Of a stretch of 64,000 nucleotides of DNA, positions 1 to 12,296 are shown in pieces. The position numbers and the translations under genes were made by a program. Source of the stretch: Symbiodinium natans. Taxonomy: Eukaryota; Sar; Dinophyceae; Suessiales; Symbiodiniaceae. The stretch's first letter is position 1. Each line of letters opens with the position of its first letter. The DNA lies in NCBI GenBank assembly GCA_905221605.1, contig CAJNDS010000216.1, forward strand, positions 1 through 64,000. The letters run 5' to 3'. The notes beneath the pieces were generated by a model, which did not search any database, was not told where the DNA came from, and was given only the letters and a program-made list of their open reading frames with translations.

Positions 1-2900
1 TGCATGCGAAGCCCATTTGCAATTTACTTTGACTTGGCGAGTTCAAAGCCTTCATACTCTTCCCGCATCCGGCCCTAACCCTAAAAATGGCCACGGGCCT
101 CAAGTCGAGGAGGCGCACGACGTCCCGAGGTTGGCTGGGCAGTTTGGGAACATTAGCAGCTGCCTCGGCTGGCAGCGAACCCTTGAGGCACAGGGGGTGG
201 TTTCGAAAAACTCTTTGAGCGTCGTTGAGCGTCGTTGAGTTGTAGAGCGCAGTAGTTCTGTGGCATTGTGTAGTCTAGAGGTCGTCAAGCCACGGCATCA
301 GAAGGGAAGCCTGCCCGAACAGCCTGTGATTCCAGCAGTGTGAGGCCCAGAGCCGACTCCAAAGCACCGACCTCATCTTCAAGTGAATACATGTGAATAC
401 GTCCATGTCCAAGCCCACCCAGTGAAACACATCGCCTTGCACTGCTGCGTGTCCTTCATTTTGTTGCGAATTCGTATAAGGTTTTATGCGAATCGAGAGG
501 CAATGCCCTCGAGCTCTGGCACCCATGTCTGCAAGCGGCTGCGCCGCCAGCTCTCAGGTTTCCAGTGGTACTTCAGGATGTAGCAGTTTTGCAAGCACTT
601 TCGAGCCTTCAGAAACTAAACTTGCAATGTCTTCCAATGATGAACGCCATCTAAAAAGATAGTGGCAAACAAAAACAAAGGCGAGGAGGCCTGGATGCAA
701 GCAAGAAGGCCTTCCCAAGCTGCTTGTCCTTGGGCATCAGACCCGGTGCACGTGGGACGTAAGTTGCCAGTCACAAATTAGTCACAAACAACACTGGCTA
801 CTTCTTGCACTGCAGGCTTCCTAAACCGTGCCAAGTCGTTTACGACGATAGCACCAAACTGGCATCGCAGCTTCATTGCTAAGCCAGGTGCGGCAACCAC
901 GGGACTCCCGGGACACCGCTGACACAAACGAGTCCTGACATGACGGCTTTCTTGGGAACATGAGCTGCGTCGTGGTCCTTCAGGTACCTAAAGTTACAAA
1001 CCTGCTACTAGTTACTAGTATCCAGTCGAGATTCCGTGTCGTTTCCTGGACGAGGTTCCTGAATGCTGATGCCCAAGTCGAATTCCTCCATTTTCAATGA
1101 GACAATGCTTTACCGAACTGCGAGTGATCAATTAAGTGCTCAGCTTCTGCCTCTGCAAGTACCAGAAGCGCCCGGAAAAGAAGCTTCCTGATGCTGGCCC
1201 GTGTCAGACGGCACATGCCCACTGCAAGACGTGAATCCAAACAGGGCTCTCTGCACAAGTTCTAGACAAACCCTCTGATGCTTACCATGCGCGGTCAAGC
1301 GTCATCCTTTCAGGTTGCCGCTCGTTGGCAATCCAACCTACACAAGCTGGTGCATGGGAGTCTTGTCGAGGTATGTGGTTTGGGAAGGGGCTGGGCCTCA
1401 TGCAAGCTCACTCGTTAAAAAAATCTGCCGGCATTTGAAGTGCAAGAGTTTCACATAAACGTCATGCTCTCCAAGCCTGGCAGGCATTCCCGCTGCAACT
1501 TCCACCTTACATGACAGGTGAGGACTTGCGCGGAAGGACCTCGTGCAGCACACGCGCAGCATCGAGCTTCTGGCTCCTGCAGCCTAGGCGCAACTTGGCA
1601 TCATGCCCGGAAACTCCAGCTGTCGGAGCTTGCGAACCCACTGCCTTCACACCTCCCTCCTGAGCCGCATCTTAGGCATATTTATATGGATGCTGTACAT
1701 CAGCATGGACCATGGATTCCGGACGTCTGACAGGTCGCAACCAAAACATATACTCGGCGGTTGGGAGAAGTGACCGGTTGCGAGAAGTGTGCTGAGACGC
1801 CATGCGGAGCTTGCGCCCGAAGAGCAGCACTTCCGCACTGGGTTTCTGGATGGCTGGGATGTGAGGGTTCAGGTTCCGTTACAGGATGTACTGGGATGTC
1901 ACTTCAAGCATTGGCCAGTCTCAATCCACGCTGGACGCAGGTGGTTGAGACCGCTCTCGGACGGTCCTCGTGGGGGAACGGTCGGGGGAAGCCGTGCTCT
2001 GTGCCAGCACATTCATGTACTGTGAACATGCCCTACGGTACATGGAGTCGGCTCTCGTCAGGCCGGGTATGATGTTTGCACAGTTGTTGCCCCAGCTGTT
2101 GCAGACGGGAACCTGCATCCGTGAGTGCACAAAACTCACAAAAGAGAGAGTGAGGCGAGGAGGTGGCCTCAGAGATTCAGGGTTCCAAGATGTTCCAAGC
2201 GTCCACATACGCGTGCATGCCACTGTAGTGGAGCCACAATACACGAAGGCCAAGCGGAAGGCCTGGCCTGCTCAGTATTCCCATATGCATTCCTCCATGT
2301 TTTCCTTAAGTGCTTGTTCTTGTGCCTTGCCCCCTTTTGCCCTGCCTTTCACCTAAGGCGGGGCCTCTCTCCCCGGTTGTTTGAGGGCCGGAAGTTTCGA
2401 AAACCTTGCGCGCAGAAAGACAGATGACCCTTGCGGCGAGAAGGAGAGATGCTTTTGTTTCTGTCGTTGGTGACTGCTCTGGCCCACTGGATTGCCGAGA
2501 CTTTCAATCTCCTTTCGGCAGCTGTGGCCTATGGGCTTTCGATGGTAAGTCGTGGATGTGTGACACGACTGGAAAGCATCACCTCCTGTCACCCCGCCTG
2601 GGACGAAAAAGCACGGGTTCTGCATTGCAGGTGGGCCATTGCATGCATGCGCATCCGGGGCAACCGCCGATGCAGGCAGTCGACATTGATAATAGTCGAA
2701 GCCTGCACCCACATGAACACGCAAGCGTCGCATAGTGTCGCAGGGCCTTGCCCGCAACTGACCTCCTGGTTGTCCTCTGTGTGGTGCCCAGTCTTGTCCG
2801 CAAATGTAACCTGAGATGCTGGCGAAAGTTATCAAGCTCTTCTTGATGCACAGCCGCGGGGCAGAAGTGACGACCGCAAACGCTGCAGATCCTTGGCTAG
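1..2900. other. No convincing gene
   Basis: Short open frames occur on both strands, but none shows a recognisable domain, a long open stretch or a consistent exon-intron pattern. The next recognisable exons are the minus-strand RBR ligase exons starting above position 3,350. The 3' end of that gene could reach into this stretch: the exon carrying the last RING2 cysteines was not found. Confidence 0.4.
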
Positions 2901-3353
2901 TTTGCAGTTCACAGCTCTCTAGCCCTGTGGATTAAATCTGGCATCTACATGGGGGCTATAGAAGATCGGATACTATCGGGATTGAAGCGCGAATATCTGG
3001 TTCGGTTTCGTAGCTGTCGCGACTGGCGTACTTGCCACATACAGAATTTCTACCAGCCGGGGCGGAAGAACTGTTGCCTGCACTTAGGTCGGGTGTGTGC
3101 GCAGGAAACCCATGCATGCCGGTGTATATGTCCCGACCCTCCCCTGATCGACTGCTGCTCTGACCACGGCCTTCAGGACCCCCAATTCGGCAACCAGGTC
3201 TCCGAAGCCAATGGGGAGTTAGCTTTGTGGGTGTCTGATTCAGGGACTGGGGCCGATCGGGCCACACATGGCGACCTTCAACGTTCTTCACAACGTTTTG
3301 CAGCGCTCTTAGGGGGCTGGTTGCCTAAAGGTCTATTGGTTCAGCCAGGTGGC

Positions 3354-5241
3354 ATGTGGTTGCAGCCGCCATTTCGTTGAATGCTTGCGCCACATGTGCA
3401 CGTTTTGGAATTCTGGCTCAGCCATTTGTTTGTTTCCTGGGCTCGCCAAGTCTCATGCTGCTGCTGATTGCTTTCGCTTCCTCGAAGCTCTTTCGATAGT
3501 CCACAGCTGCCAAAGCCAAGAGGCATCCTCCATCTGCTTCCGAACCTTTGCCAGATCCGATAGGAAGATGTTCCGTGCCTGACAAGGCGCCTGGGCCACA
3601 ATGTGACGACAAAGGAGGTTTTAAACTACTCACTCAGATGGGATGTACGAAAAGAAGGGACCCCCACGATAGACCGGATGCTCTTACAATAAGGATCCCC
3701 CAATATCGGAAACCCCCTTCCAAACTCCCTTCTGAACATGAACGACCAAGTCCCGTGCTGGCTCGTGCCCACCGAGGGTTTTGCAGCTGAAGCAAAACTG
3801 GGTGCCACATGCGCAAACCGCAGTTGCAGACCTGAGCGTGAAAGGCAAGCACCCCTAAACGAATATTTCACGCCGTGAAGGCCCTGGACCCAAACTGCTT
3901 TGCAGCCGAGAGACAATATCTTGTTGCCCTGGCTCTCCTGAAGGGCATCGAAGCGGGAAACGAATGCTCAGCCGGCCTCACAGCCTAATGTTGTACCTGC
4001 TTAGTGGGGGGCCCCCTGTTTAAAGTCACGTTGGCCGCACTATTGAGGGCACCCGAACGGTTTGGCAGAGCGGGCCCCGCTTTAAAGTCGAATCGGTCCC
4101 GCAAGCCAGACTTTTTTCTCAGAAGTCAGGTTTCCCTTTGAAAAGCCATATACAACGATTGTCTTGATCAATCCGGCAAAGGGGTGGTCCAGGAGCCAGC
4201 CTAACCTCGAAGAATGGGCGCTGTTTCGGGACCCGCCTTTAATGTCTTGGCTGGATTTCGAAAAAACAGATGGATCCCGTTTAAACTCATAAGACTCATC
4301 CAACTCTCATCCCTTTTCATGCCATGTGGATCCCTGTTAAGTTCATATAAACCCTACAAACTCAGCCCTTTAAAAGTCATATGGATCCTGTTTCATTAAA
4401 CTCCTCCCTATTACAATCGTACCAAAATCCCCGGGCCGTCTAAAGCACACGCAGAAAACAGCCCCACAAACCTGAAATCGTGTGAGTCCCTATGCCCTGA
4501 GCCGCAAGAGAGCCTGGGCGGGCAAGGATACGGCCCGGCCGCAGCCAGGCGCCGGACACCAGGCCTGTCGCCATCGTCAATTAGGGTCTGGTGTTTGGTG
4601 CTCAGGATAGTGCAGACAAGCTCGGGAGGTTGAGGCAGCGATTGATTTCTGAGCTCTTTGCCATGTTCTTGTTCATGTCGACCTGATCATTGTGGATGGC
4701 ACATGTATCAGCTGGGCGTGCCAAATTCCGCTCTGTACGCTCTTCCGTTCATCTGCTTAGAGCATGCTCTGCTCTCATATTGTTTTGCTTCTTTGCTCAG
4801 ACGTGGTGCGAACTTCATCGTCTTGAGCTGCTCCAGCTTTGTCTGCTCCTCACAAAAAGGAATATCAGAGGCCTTTTGCAGATTGCCCATTTGCGGATCT
4901 CTTGGCCAAGACCAGAGACAAATGCGCAGTCAAGTGGCTTGGCTGCCAGCTCCAAAGAGCAGGCTCAGAATCTCTTCTGAAATGGGCATGCGGCAGTTTG
5001 GCTCGGGGCATATGACCCCAGTAACATCACCTTCGTCCAGTCGGACCTGAAGGTGGCCATCTGCAATCGAACTGCTTGTGCGACTGGGTGCTCACAGGAG
5101 TCATGTGCACAAGTTGCTTTTGCAACTCTTCCCCCGCTGCCTTGACGTGCATGCTCAGGCAGCTGTCGCAGGTCCAATGCTTGCATAGCAGCAATCGGCA
5201 CGCGGATTTGCTTGCATCAACTTCATCAAAGCATACGATGC
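3354..5241 (-). CDS. RBR-type E3 ubiquitin ligase (RING1-IBR-RING2), partial multi-exon gene
   Basis: Exons were found by motif. RING1 begins at 5,241 after an AG|G acceptor. It reads (C)IVCFDEVD, then LLLCKHWTCDSC, and ends at about 5,111 (GT donor). It resumes at 5,046 with VICPEPNCRMPISEEIL, the RING1 tail. A helical stretch follows near 4,890-4,710. The IBR exon starts at 3,831 and reads VCACGTQFCFSCKTLGGHEP. RING2 (about 3,436-3,354) reads CTCGASIQRNGGCNHM and stops at a GC donor just before the expected catalytic cysteine. The domain order matches RBR ligases, which pass ubiquitin from E2 to a RING2 cysteine and then to substrate. The first RING2 pair is CxC instead of the usual CxxC. 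The start, the end and the exon with the catalytic cysteine were not located. Family call firm; exon limits approximate. Confidence 0.8.
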
Positions 5242-5599
5242 CTCCGCTCTCTGGCACAGCATGTGTACTCAGTGTACTCATCATGCAGATTCTTGCTGCC
5301 AATCGCCAGCCCAAGCGCAGACTGACGGAGCAGCTCGGTCAGGACCATCCCGTTGCCCAAGCGTCCTTCTATTGGAACTTTCTGTCAACAAGCTTCAACA
5401 TCCTTCTGGAGTCTCAACCTGACCCAGCTGAGTCTGCCTGCCTTGGCCCAAGACCCTGCTCTTGGTCACTTGCGGGAAGGAAATCGACGCTGCGCAGCCT
5501 CAGGCAACGTGTGTCTAGGCACGAAAATTCTTCGAAAAGGAGGGTTCGAACAGGAAAGGTCGCTCCGAGGTTGATCGCACTGAGAAGAACTTAGGAACA

Positions 5600-6515
5600 G
5601 ATGAGAAAACGATGCCCCGCGATGTTCGAGTTCATCATCTGTTTAAGGCTACGCGCCACAAGCCTTCAGGAATATGAGAGTAAAATTAGTAAAGTACGAG
5701 AGCAACATGAGTAGAACGAGAGGAACATGAGTAAAACAAGAGAAGGCAAAAGAGAAGAGATGTGCCAAGAGACCCAGCTGCATCCAAGGCCTCTCTAGGA
5801 GAGACTCGGAATGCAGCAACCGCCGCCTGTTGTGAGATCACTGGTGCGGTTTAGGGTTTAGGGGTTTAGGCTGCAGGGTTTACTCGCCCACTCTCGCGCA
5901 AGGCCGGCATGCGTCATGTTAGGCGATATATAGGGTGTAGGGTTTAATGTCCCGCCACCCATCCTCCACGTCGAACATATGACTTTGCAAGAGGGCTTCA
6001 GCCGCATCTCGCGGTAGCAGCTGCAAGGACTGTGTCCCGGACGAAGCAACCAAGCCTCAGACATGCCATCAGCACTTCAAAGCCAAAGAACGGCCAGGGC
6101 TGACCGAGGCGCCGCATGAATTCTGCAGCTCTTGAATCCTTGGGAAAAGCCGAATTTCAGGTGTTGAATGCACAGGCAGGGCATAGGGACCGGTTGCCAA
6201 AGACAAATTTCGGGATGATGCCAGGCATCTGCTGCTCTAAAGCCGACAGAAGCTGCTTCTCGCCTTCGTGGACCACGTGCTTAGCAAGTGGCTCCTTGCT
6301 TAATGACCTCAGGTCTGTGCTTTTTCATCATTCCTCCATGTTCCTCCTCTTGCTTGTTTCCATCTCAACAACTGAAAGGCCGGGGCACCCATCTGGACTC
6401 ATTCGGCCCAGTGCGCCGGACAAGCATTCGCGCAGAGCGTGCCGCTGGTGCGGCAGTTTCCTCAGGGCTTAGGGCGTATCAGTTGGCCTCAGCCCCATGC
6501 GCACCAAAAAAACCC
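5600..6515. other. Intergenic or intronic; short telomere-like tracts
   Basis: There is no credible coding exon here. TTTAGGG-like tracts occur near 5,846-5,880 and 5,930-5,945. Between 5,690 and 5,750 a purine-rich motif of the form GAGTAAAA/GAGCAACATGAGTA is loosely repeated. Confidence 0.4.
5846..5945. repeat. Interstitial telomere-like TTTAGGG tracts
   Basis: Degenerate TTTAGGG units (GGTTTAGGGTTTAGGGG and GGGTGTAGGGTTTA) lie in non-coding DNA. The same heptamer recurs at several other places in the window. It is the plant/dinoflagellate-type telomere unit. Confidence 0.7.
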
Positions 6516-7950
6516 CTACAATATAGGGCCAAGCTTCAGAAGCCCCTGCCACTGGTCGTGATCACCCGCCAGGAGCCTGGCACAAACCATGTGGCCATTC
6601 CGTAAGGCCACCTCGCAGGGCACATGTTGTATAGGATCATGTAGGGATAAAGTGCAGGCATAAGTCAAAATAGCCCCCACATGCCAGATCCCGAATTTGT
6701 GACTATTCTTGGAAAAACGCCCACAGGTCGATGCTGGCATGTGCTACACGACATGACCTCGCAAGGCGAATCGCCGCTGGCATCCTCGATTGCCAGGAGC
6801 CCGACAGCCAGGCCCTGAAAAGTGCGCAGCCCGCGTGCAAGCCGCTCTACAGGTCACGTTGTCCAAAATCCCAGGCCTCTTCCATGGCTGCCCCAATGCC
6901 TTCTACCTGGTGGCCCATCAGCAGGAGCAGCTCCTGAAATCGGCTTCCCACCCCAATGAGGCTTCCACCCCAATGAGAACCGAAGAATGCTGATCCCCAA
7001 ACATCCAGGTTCAGTCCTGGGCCACGGCATAGGATCCCGAAGCGGCAGCACAGTGCAGTGGGGTTTGCGCCGAGGCGTTGACCACCTGCAGCCTTCTTTT
7101 TTGAGCTGAGAGCTGACTTTCAACACGGGGGCGGGGGCGGGGGGGGGGGGCGGGCGTCTTGTTGATTTTTGTTGAATTGTTCTTGCCACCCCCCTAGCTG
7201 ACTGAGTTACTGAGTTGTCGCACAGTGTGGTTTGGACTAGGTTTGGGTTGACTCCGGCCAAGAAGCTGCGCCAATGGCAGCCGACCACTTGTTGCCAACT
7301 CGTGAAGAAGCCGTGCGCGGCGCTCGTCGGTTAACTCCTGGAACAGTCGATCTAGTAGATTCGAGTCTTGGCACGTGGACTTCGGACTTGATCAGAAGGT
7401 GCAGGAATGTCGGAATGCCAGTAAAGAACCCACCAATGTCATACTGAGCCAATTTGGACTTCAGCTGGTCTCCGGCAGCTTCCAGAGCCGCTGATCCCGC
7501 TGGGTCCAGGCCATACATCGCTGGGCCGCCTCCGCCGCGGCGGTTGCGGCGCGGCCTCAGAACTCTCAGGTAGCAGGGGGGGTTTCCGAAATGGAGGGGT
7601 GGAGGGTCCCTTTAAGGATTCGATTCCCATTTTCGGGATGGGGTACCCCTTTTTTTGGGAAATACCCATGTAAGAGGAGCAGGTGAGGGTTCGGAAACAT
7701 GGGGTATGTAGTGGGCATCCTTTTCAAGAGGCTTGTGAGGCTACAGTCGTGTCCTTCTGTTCTGCAACATCGGCTCCAGAGCATCTCTTTTGCCTCCCTT
7801 GTTCCCCGCCCACAAAACGCCTCATAAGCCCTGAGTCTACCTGTAAAGCCATCAATATATCCGTAAACCCCCGCCCGGACGCCTTCGCCCACACGGTGCT
7901 CCCCGCGTGCTAGGTAGTGGATGGCCATCTCACCGTCCTCGTCGTCATAG
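6516..7950 (-). CDS. Unknown multi-exon gene(s), minus strand
   Basis: Three stretches look protein-coding on the minus strand. (1) About 7,940-7,720: MAIHYLARGEHRVGEG, then YGYIDGFTGRLRAYEAF. (2) 7,518-7,240: an ATG-initiated frame, MYGLDPAGSAALEAAGDQLK, continuing through FFTGIPTFLHLLIKSEVHV. (3) About 6,948-6,850 after an AG|G acceptor: ELLLLMGHQVEGIGAAMEEA. A weaker stretch lies at 6,740-6,516. No family is recognised. The ATG at 7,518 sits behind a GC-rich leader and may start a separate gene. A run of G and C near 7,130-7,153 lies in an intron. Confidence 0.4.
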
Positions 7951-8084
7951 CCTCAGGACTGAATGCCCCAACATTTGTAGATTCACATATATTATCTCCT
8001 CCTCATAACAGACCGTGCCTTTATCATATACCAGACCTCCGAATCATTGTTCCTTTCATGGGGCTGGCGCCTCCACTTTCTTTC

Positions 8085-8140
8085 CCTCAGCTTCTTCTTC
8101 TTTTTCTTCTTCTTATTATGCTTCTTCTTCTTCTCGGCGT
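8085..8140. repeat. CTT-rich microsatellite
   Basis: An imperfect (CTT)n run on the plus strand is interrupted by TTATTATG. The apparent lysine-rich minus-strand frame across it is an artefact of the repeat. Confidence 0.7.
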
Positions 8141-9269
8141 GCTCGGGGCGCTGTGCCCCCACGCACACGCAAAGGTTCGGATCAAATCGGCTGATGAAGG
8201 TTGGGCCCACGAGAGATGCCATATCTTCCTTCGGCACAGAAGCCCTCCAAGGAGGCACCCAAGCCCGCGCACACTCCCTTCTTCTTCACGCAGGGCTGTG
8301 GGGGCTTTGGGGCCGAAATCTGCCCAGGCCGCGAAAGTTTCCAGAATTCAGAAGTCCAAAACTCCTCACTTTCCTACATTGCAGCCCCGGGTGTTGTCAC
8401 ACTTTCTATATTGTTCTTAAGGAGACGGTTCTCCTGTAGGTCCTGCGTGGGCCAGGCTGCAAAAAACTGAATACGAATGCTCCATGATTCGAGTGAAGGT
8501 AAGAAGACATATTTGAGACAATTTCACAAAACTAAATACGTCTGTAAAGGCACGCACACATACAAACTGGTATGTTGGTACAGTAAGATGTTGCAATATT
8601 CACTTGACTCGCAGGATAGGTTCATCCATTAAGTGCTCACTACTTCCGGCACATGTGTTTTCAGCTATGGCGGCTTTTGAGTGGATATGCTAGAAGAGTC
8701 CAGATTTCGTGCTTTTCGCTTAGTGCTACTTGTTTTGCTATGGCTGTCTTACTTCCTTTCCGATGGCATAGTCTTGCTGACATTCGTTTTGTCTGCGAGA
8801 TGGAAGCAGGTACAAAAAAGAGAACAGCAAAATTGTGAATTACGCTAAGTACATGCATACTATATCGAGGGTCCAAGGAGGATAAAGCTGAACTTCCCCC
8901 TTTGTGTACAAGCGAGTATGGAAGGATGCCTGCGGGGACGACGCTTCCCTTGGTAGATACTCTCCGCTGTACCCAGCAATTCATACAGTTGATTTATAGA
9001 AACCTCTGGACCCGTGGCCCTGAAAGGACAATCTCAAAACGCACAAAGTGCTGGTCTGTCGTTGGGGGATTGAGCATAGACCACTTCACGCCCTGGAAAT
9101 GCTTATCGAAGAGCTAGGTGACTACATAAACAGGCATTAACAAACAGAAACAATAAAGTCAATAAAGACACACGACATACAGACAGACAGACAGGCAAAC
9201 ATACACATAAACATCTTTTACATACACAGATTTTTTTTTTACAACATCTCTCTCTACAGATGTACATAT

Positions 9270-9755
9270 CTATATAAGAGGGGTCGCAGACGGAGGTTCT
9301 TGCCGAGCTGCTGAAGAAGAGGGAGGCCCTGCTGACCGAGGCTCTAGACGTCGGCGTTCCGTGGCCTGCCCGGAAGAGAGAGCCACATGCAAGAAGCACG
9401 CTTAGAGGCTTTGGGGCCGGTTCAGGGTTTCGGAATTTAGGAAGTGCAGGAGAAAAAACGCTAGCTCCCTCTCGTCAGTTCAGTCGCCAACGCTTCCGCG
9501 TCGCCTCTTTCTGAAGGCGAGGGCGAGGTGGGAGACTTCGGATCATCCTCTGGGACTCCTGGTCAGTCCCGGCCCGACTCTCTCCAACTCTACCTGCCCC
9601 TCTCCCCCATGCGCTTCCGTCCTGCGCAGCAGGAGCAGCGACACTGGCAGTGCATGAAGCTCAAGAAGATGCAGCGGTACATGCGCCACCTAAGCGCCAA
9701 GGATGCCCCCCGAAACAAGCTGCTTAAGGGCACTTACCTTGTGAAGTCTGCTTAG
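9270..9755 (+). other. Ambiguous region, possible plus-strand coding
   Basis: Two plus-strand frames look protein-like: a helix TEVLAELLKKREALLTEALD near 9,293-9,355, and a basic stretch EQRHWQCMKLKKMQRYMRHL near 9,630-9,700. Neither has a recognised domain. The neighbouring sequence above 9,742 is better explained by a minus-strand exon with a GTAAGT donor, so the orientation is unresolved. Confidence 0.25.
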
Positions 9756-10683
9756 GGTGATCAGTTCAGAAAGCTTCTCACAAAGACCGGCACAGTACAC
9801 GGCACCGCCGTTCTCGGAAGTCCAGCAGAAGATCTGTAATCGAGCCATCTCCGAGGATGAGGGCCTCTCTCCTGAGAGTGGGGGCGTCTTCACAAGCACC
9901 GATTGGCAGCGGACCAAGTACATTTCCCTTAGCCTTACCGAGCGTATGAAGGGAAACTACAAGTCCTTGCACCCAAGTATGCCAGGGATCAAGATGCGCT
10001 GTGCTCTTCGTACTCGCGGGCGCTTTGGCTGTGCCTCGCGTTGGGCTTGCCGGGTCCGCTGTCGGTCCTCACAAGCTTTCGTGAAACAGGTGGAAAATCC
10101 TTGGTCTTCGGGGTGCCGGATTCCATGATGGTACTTGAAATGTACTCTAAGACGTCCCTGGAGGCTGTCGCTGCTCTGTACCACATGGCCCTGGCGAACC
10201 TCTGCACCATCACACCAAGAGGACAAAAAGGACTTGCAACCGCAACCTGAGTTCAAGAGTGGCCTCTATTCCGAGGGGGGGGCGTCGAACGACTGCACTC
10301 ATCACATCGTACTACGTAGCATGCTGGAGTACAAACAGTAGCGTGCAAACGGGTGGCAGCACACGAGTGCGCAAGGACACTGCAGCATCAAGCAAGTTGA
10401 GATGACCTCGGTGAAGGCAGTCGCTGCTCAGTACTTGACCGTGACCAACAGCCATCAAAGCAAAAAGTAACCGTTGGTTGATGACGAAGTGGCATACCTT
10501 TGCTCCACTTCCCGGTCGCAGCTTCCCGCTGCAGTGAGGATCCTGATGCCAAGCATCGCCCCGGTCACGCACACCATCTTGCCATTGCATGTGAAAAAAT
10601 GCGCGACCAAGCTTCAGCAAAACGATCGAGGTGATCAGAAGACAAGCCACCGCCAGAAAGGAGCCGGTTAACATGGGAAGCAC
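9742..10683 (-). CDS. Unknown multi-exon gene, probable membrane protein
   Basis: Coding-like minus-strand stretches, in order. About 10,680-10,590 is a strongly hydrophobic segment (GSFLAVACLLITSIVLLKLG) that fits one transmembrane helix. About 10,213-10,060 reads MWYRAATASRDVLEYISSTI, then GTPKTKDFPPVSRKL. About 9,940-9,742 reads EALILGDGSITDLLLDF in one frame and GLCEKLSELITLSRLHK in another, and ends at a canonical GTAAGT donor at 9,742/9,741. The two overlapping frames in the last stretch mean an intron boundary there is unresolved. No family recognised. Confidence 0.35.
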
Positions 10684-10949
10684 TGCCCATTCTCCTTACA
10701 GCACATCTTAAAACTGGCCGCGTCGGTGCATCTGCGCCAACCGCACGAACCCAACGAACCCAAGAAGGACTGGCAGCATTGGACAAATAAATAGTCTTGA
10801 AGTATTGCTGCTTTCAGGAAGCATTGCATGAGTGTTGTTTTTAGATTTTGGTGACTTGCATGAGTTTGTTGCGCTATATTCTCAGGGTGCCCTCGAAGGA
10901 CATACAAGCTGTCTTTATCTTGACGGAAGCATGATCTCCCAGTGCTCAC

Positions 10950-11985
10950 TAACTCAGATGGAACCGCAGGGCGCTCACATATGGAACCCCAAGCTTAAAC
11001 ACCCACGGTCTCATAGCTGCAATAGCAACTGCTGCTCGAACCGTATTCGGCTTTTTATGGCGAGGTCTGAATTCCCTTTTGGACGTTCGAGGGGCGAGCA
11101 ATCACGAAGCAGATGAGCCAGCCAACGTGCATCCCAACGAAAACAGGTGGAAAGAGAGCTGCCCATCCAACCTGCAAGGCATCTCTGCAACACCCGGTCG
11201 GCAGAGTCTCCACTCACACCGCGACGACGCCGCATAGCGCAACAGGGAAACACTTGTCTGCAGGGCTTGCGGCTTTCAACCCGGGGATTGAACTTGGCCG
11301 AGTCAGCTTCACAAGACTTCGAGCAGGGCCTCCGCACATGTAATCGGTTGACCATCGCTGAAGGGATTCGCCCAGCTGTAGGGGAGGCTCTGCCACGCAC
11401 CTCAGAAGCGAAAAGGGAGGCCACCCGAAGCTGTCCTGTGTCCAGGCTCGGGACATGCCCCAAGGGATGCAGCAGCGAGCGTGAAGGAGATCACTCGAGA
11501 GCATTCACCTCGCCAGGGCAGAGGAGTCCAGCTACACTCTAGCTGAGTTGTATTTATTGTATGTGACACCATCCCCGTCAACCAGCTTCACATACTCGCC
11601 CTTAAGTAGGGGTATCTACAGCCAAGCCCCGCACGCTCGCAATCACAGCGGCACGGGCGGCAGGCCGCCCCATTCCCCATGGCCAATCCCTTGCTTGGCA
11701 AGCGAATTGGTTCAGGATTGTCAGGTACATATTTTTGAAGCTCTATAGGCCCTAGGCTGTGGACCTCTTGGGTGGATCTATGTCTTAGCTCGAATTTGGC
11801 CAGCTTTCTGTGACGTGCGCAGCACTACATCTTACACGTCGCAGCATGTCTTTCTCCGACTGACGTGGACGCCCCTTCGACGGCATGTGCAACTTCGAGC
11901 CGACATGACTCGGCGACTTGGCGTCTCTGGACAGGCAAAGCAAGTCTCTTTGGCTTCCCTGCTTCCACAGAGAAGTAAGTGTGTG
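10950..11985. other. No assignable gene
   Basis: Both strands carry open frames between 11,110 and 11,540 (131 codons plus, 150 codons minus). None resembles a known domain and they overlap, so no call is made. A short (GT)n run at about 11,979-11,992 marks the left edge of the mobile element array. Confidence 0.3.
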
Positions 11986-12206
11986 TGTGTGTGGCGGTGA
12001 CGGGCCTATGGCGGAGGACTCACCGGTGACAAAGGTACAAGACCAGGACTTTCCCTCTTCGGAGGGTGTGCGTGCAGCATATCTCTTGTGGCCTTGGAAT
12101 GCGCTGTGTCTCCCCTCGTAGGAGGGGTGTGTGTGTGTGTGTGTAAACCCTGATTCTAAGCTAAGGGGCTTGGAGCTGAGAGCTTATGCATGAGTCGAAT
12201 TTTCCC

Positions 12207-12296
12207 GCAGGGGGATTGGGCCTGATGCTTCTACCCAATCCAACGAAGCTATGAAGCATCAGGGGATGTGGAGTTTGGCCAGCTCCATGTACCTGC
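12207..12296 (+). ncRNA. Candidate pseudoknotted structured RNA, copy 1 of 12-13 kb element
   Basis: Outer stem GCAGG 12,207-12,211 with CCTGC 12,292-12,296. Stem 1 is GGATTGGG 12,213-12,220 with CCCAATCC 12,234-12,241. Stem 2 is CCTGATGCTT 12,221-12,230 with AAGCATCAGG 12,254-12,263 and crosses stem 1. A hairpin GGAGTT/AGCTCC follows (12,270-12,286) with loop TGGCC. The linker AACGAAGCTA is nearly the same as in the 48.7 kb element. A second copy lies at 13,211-13,300. Confidence 0.6.
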
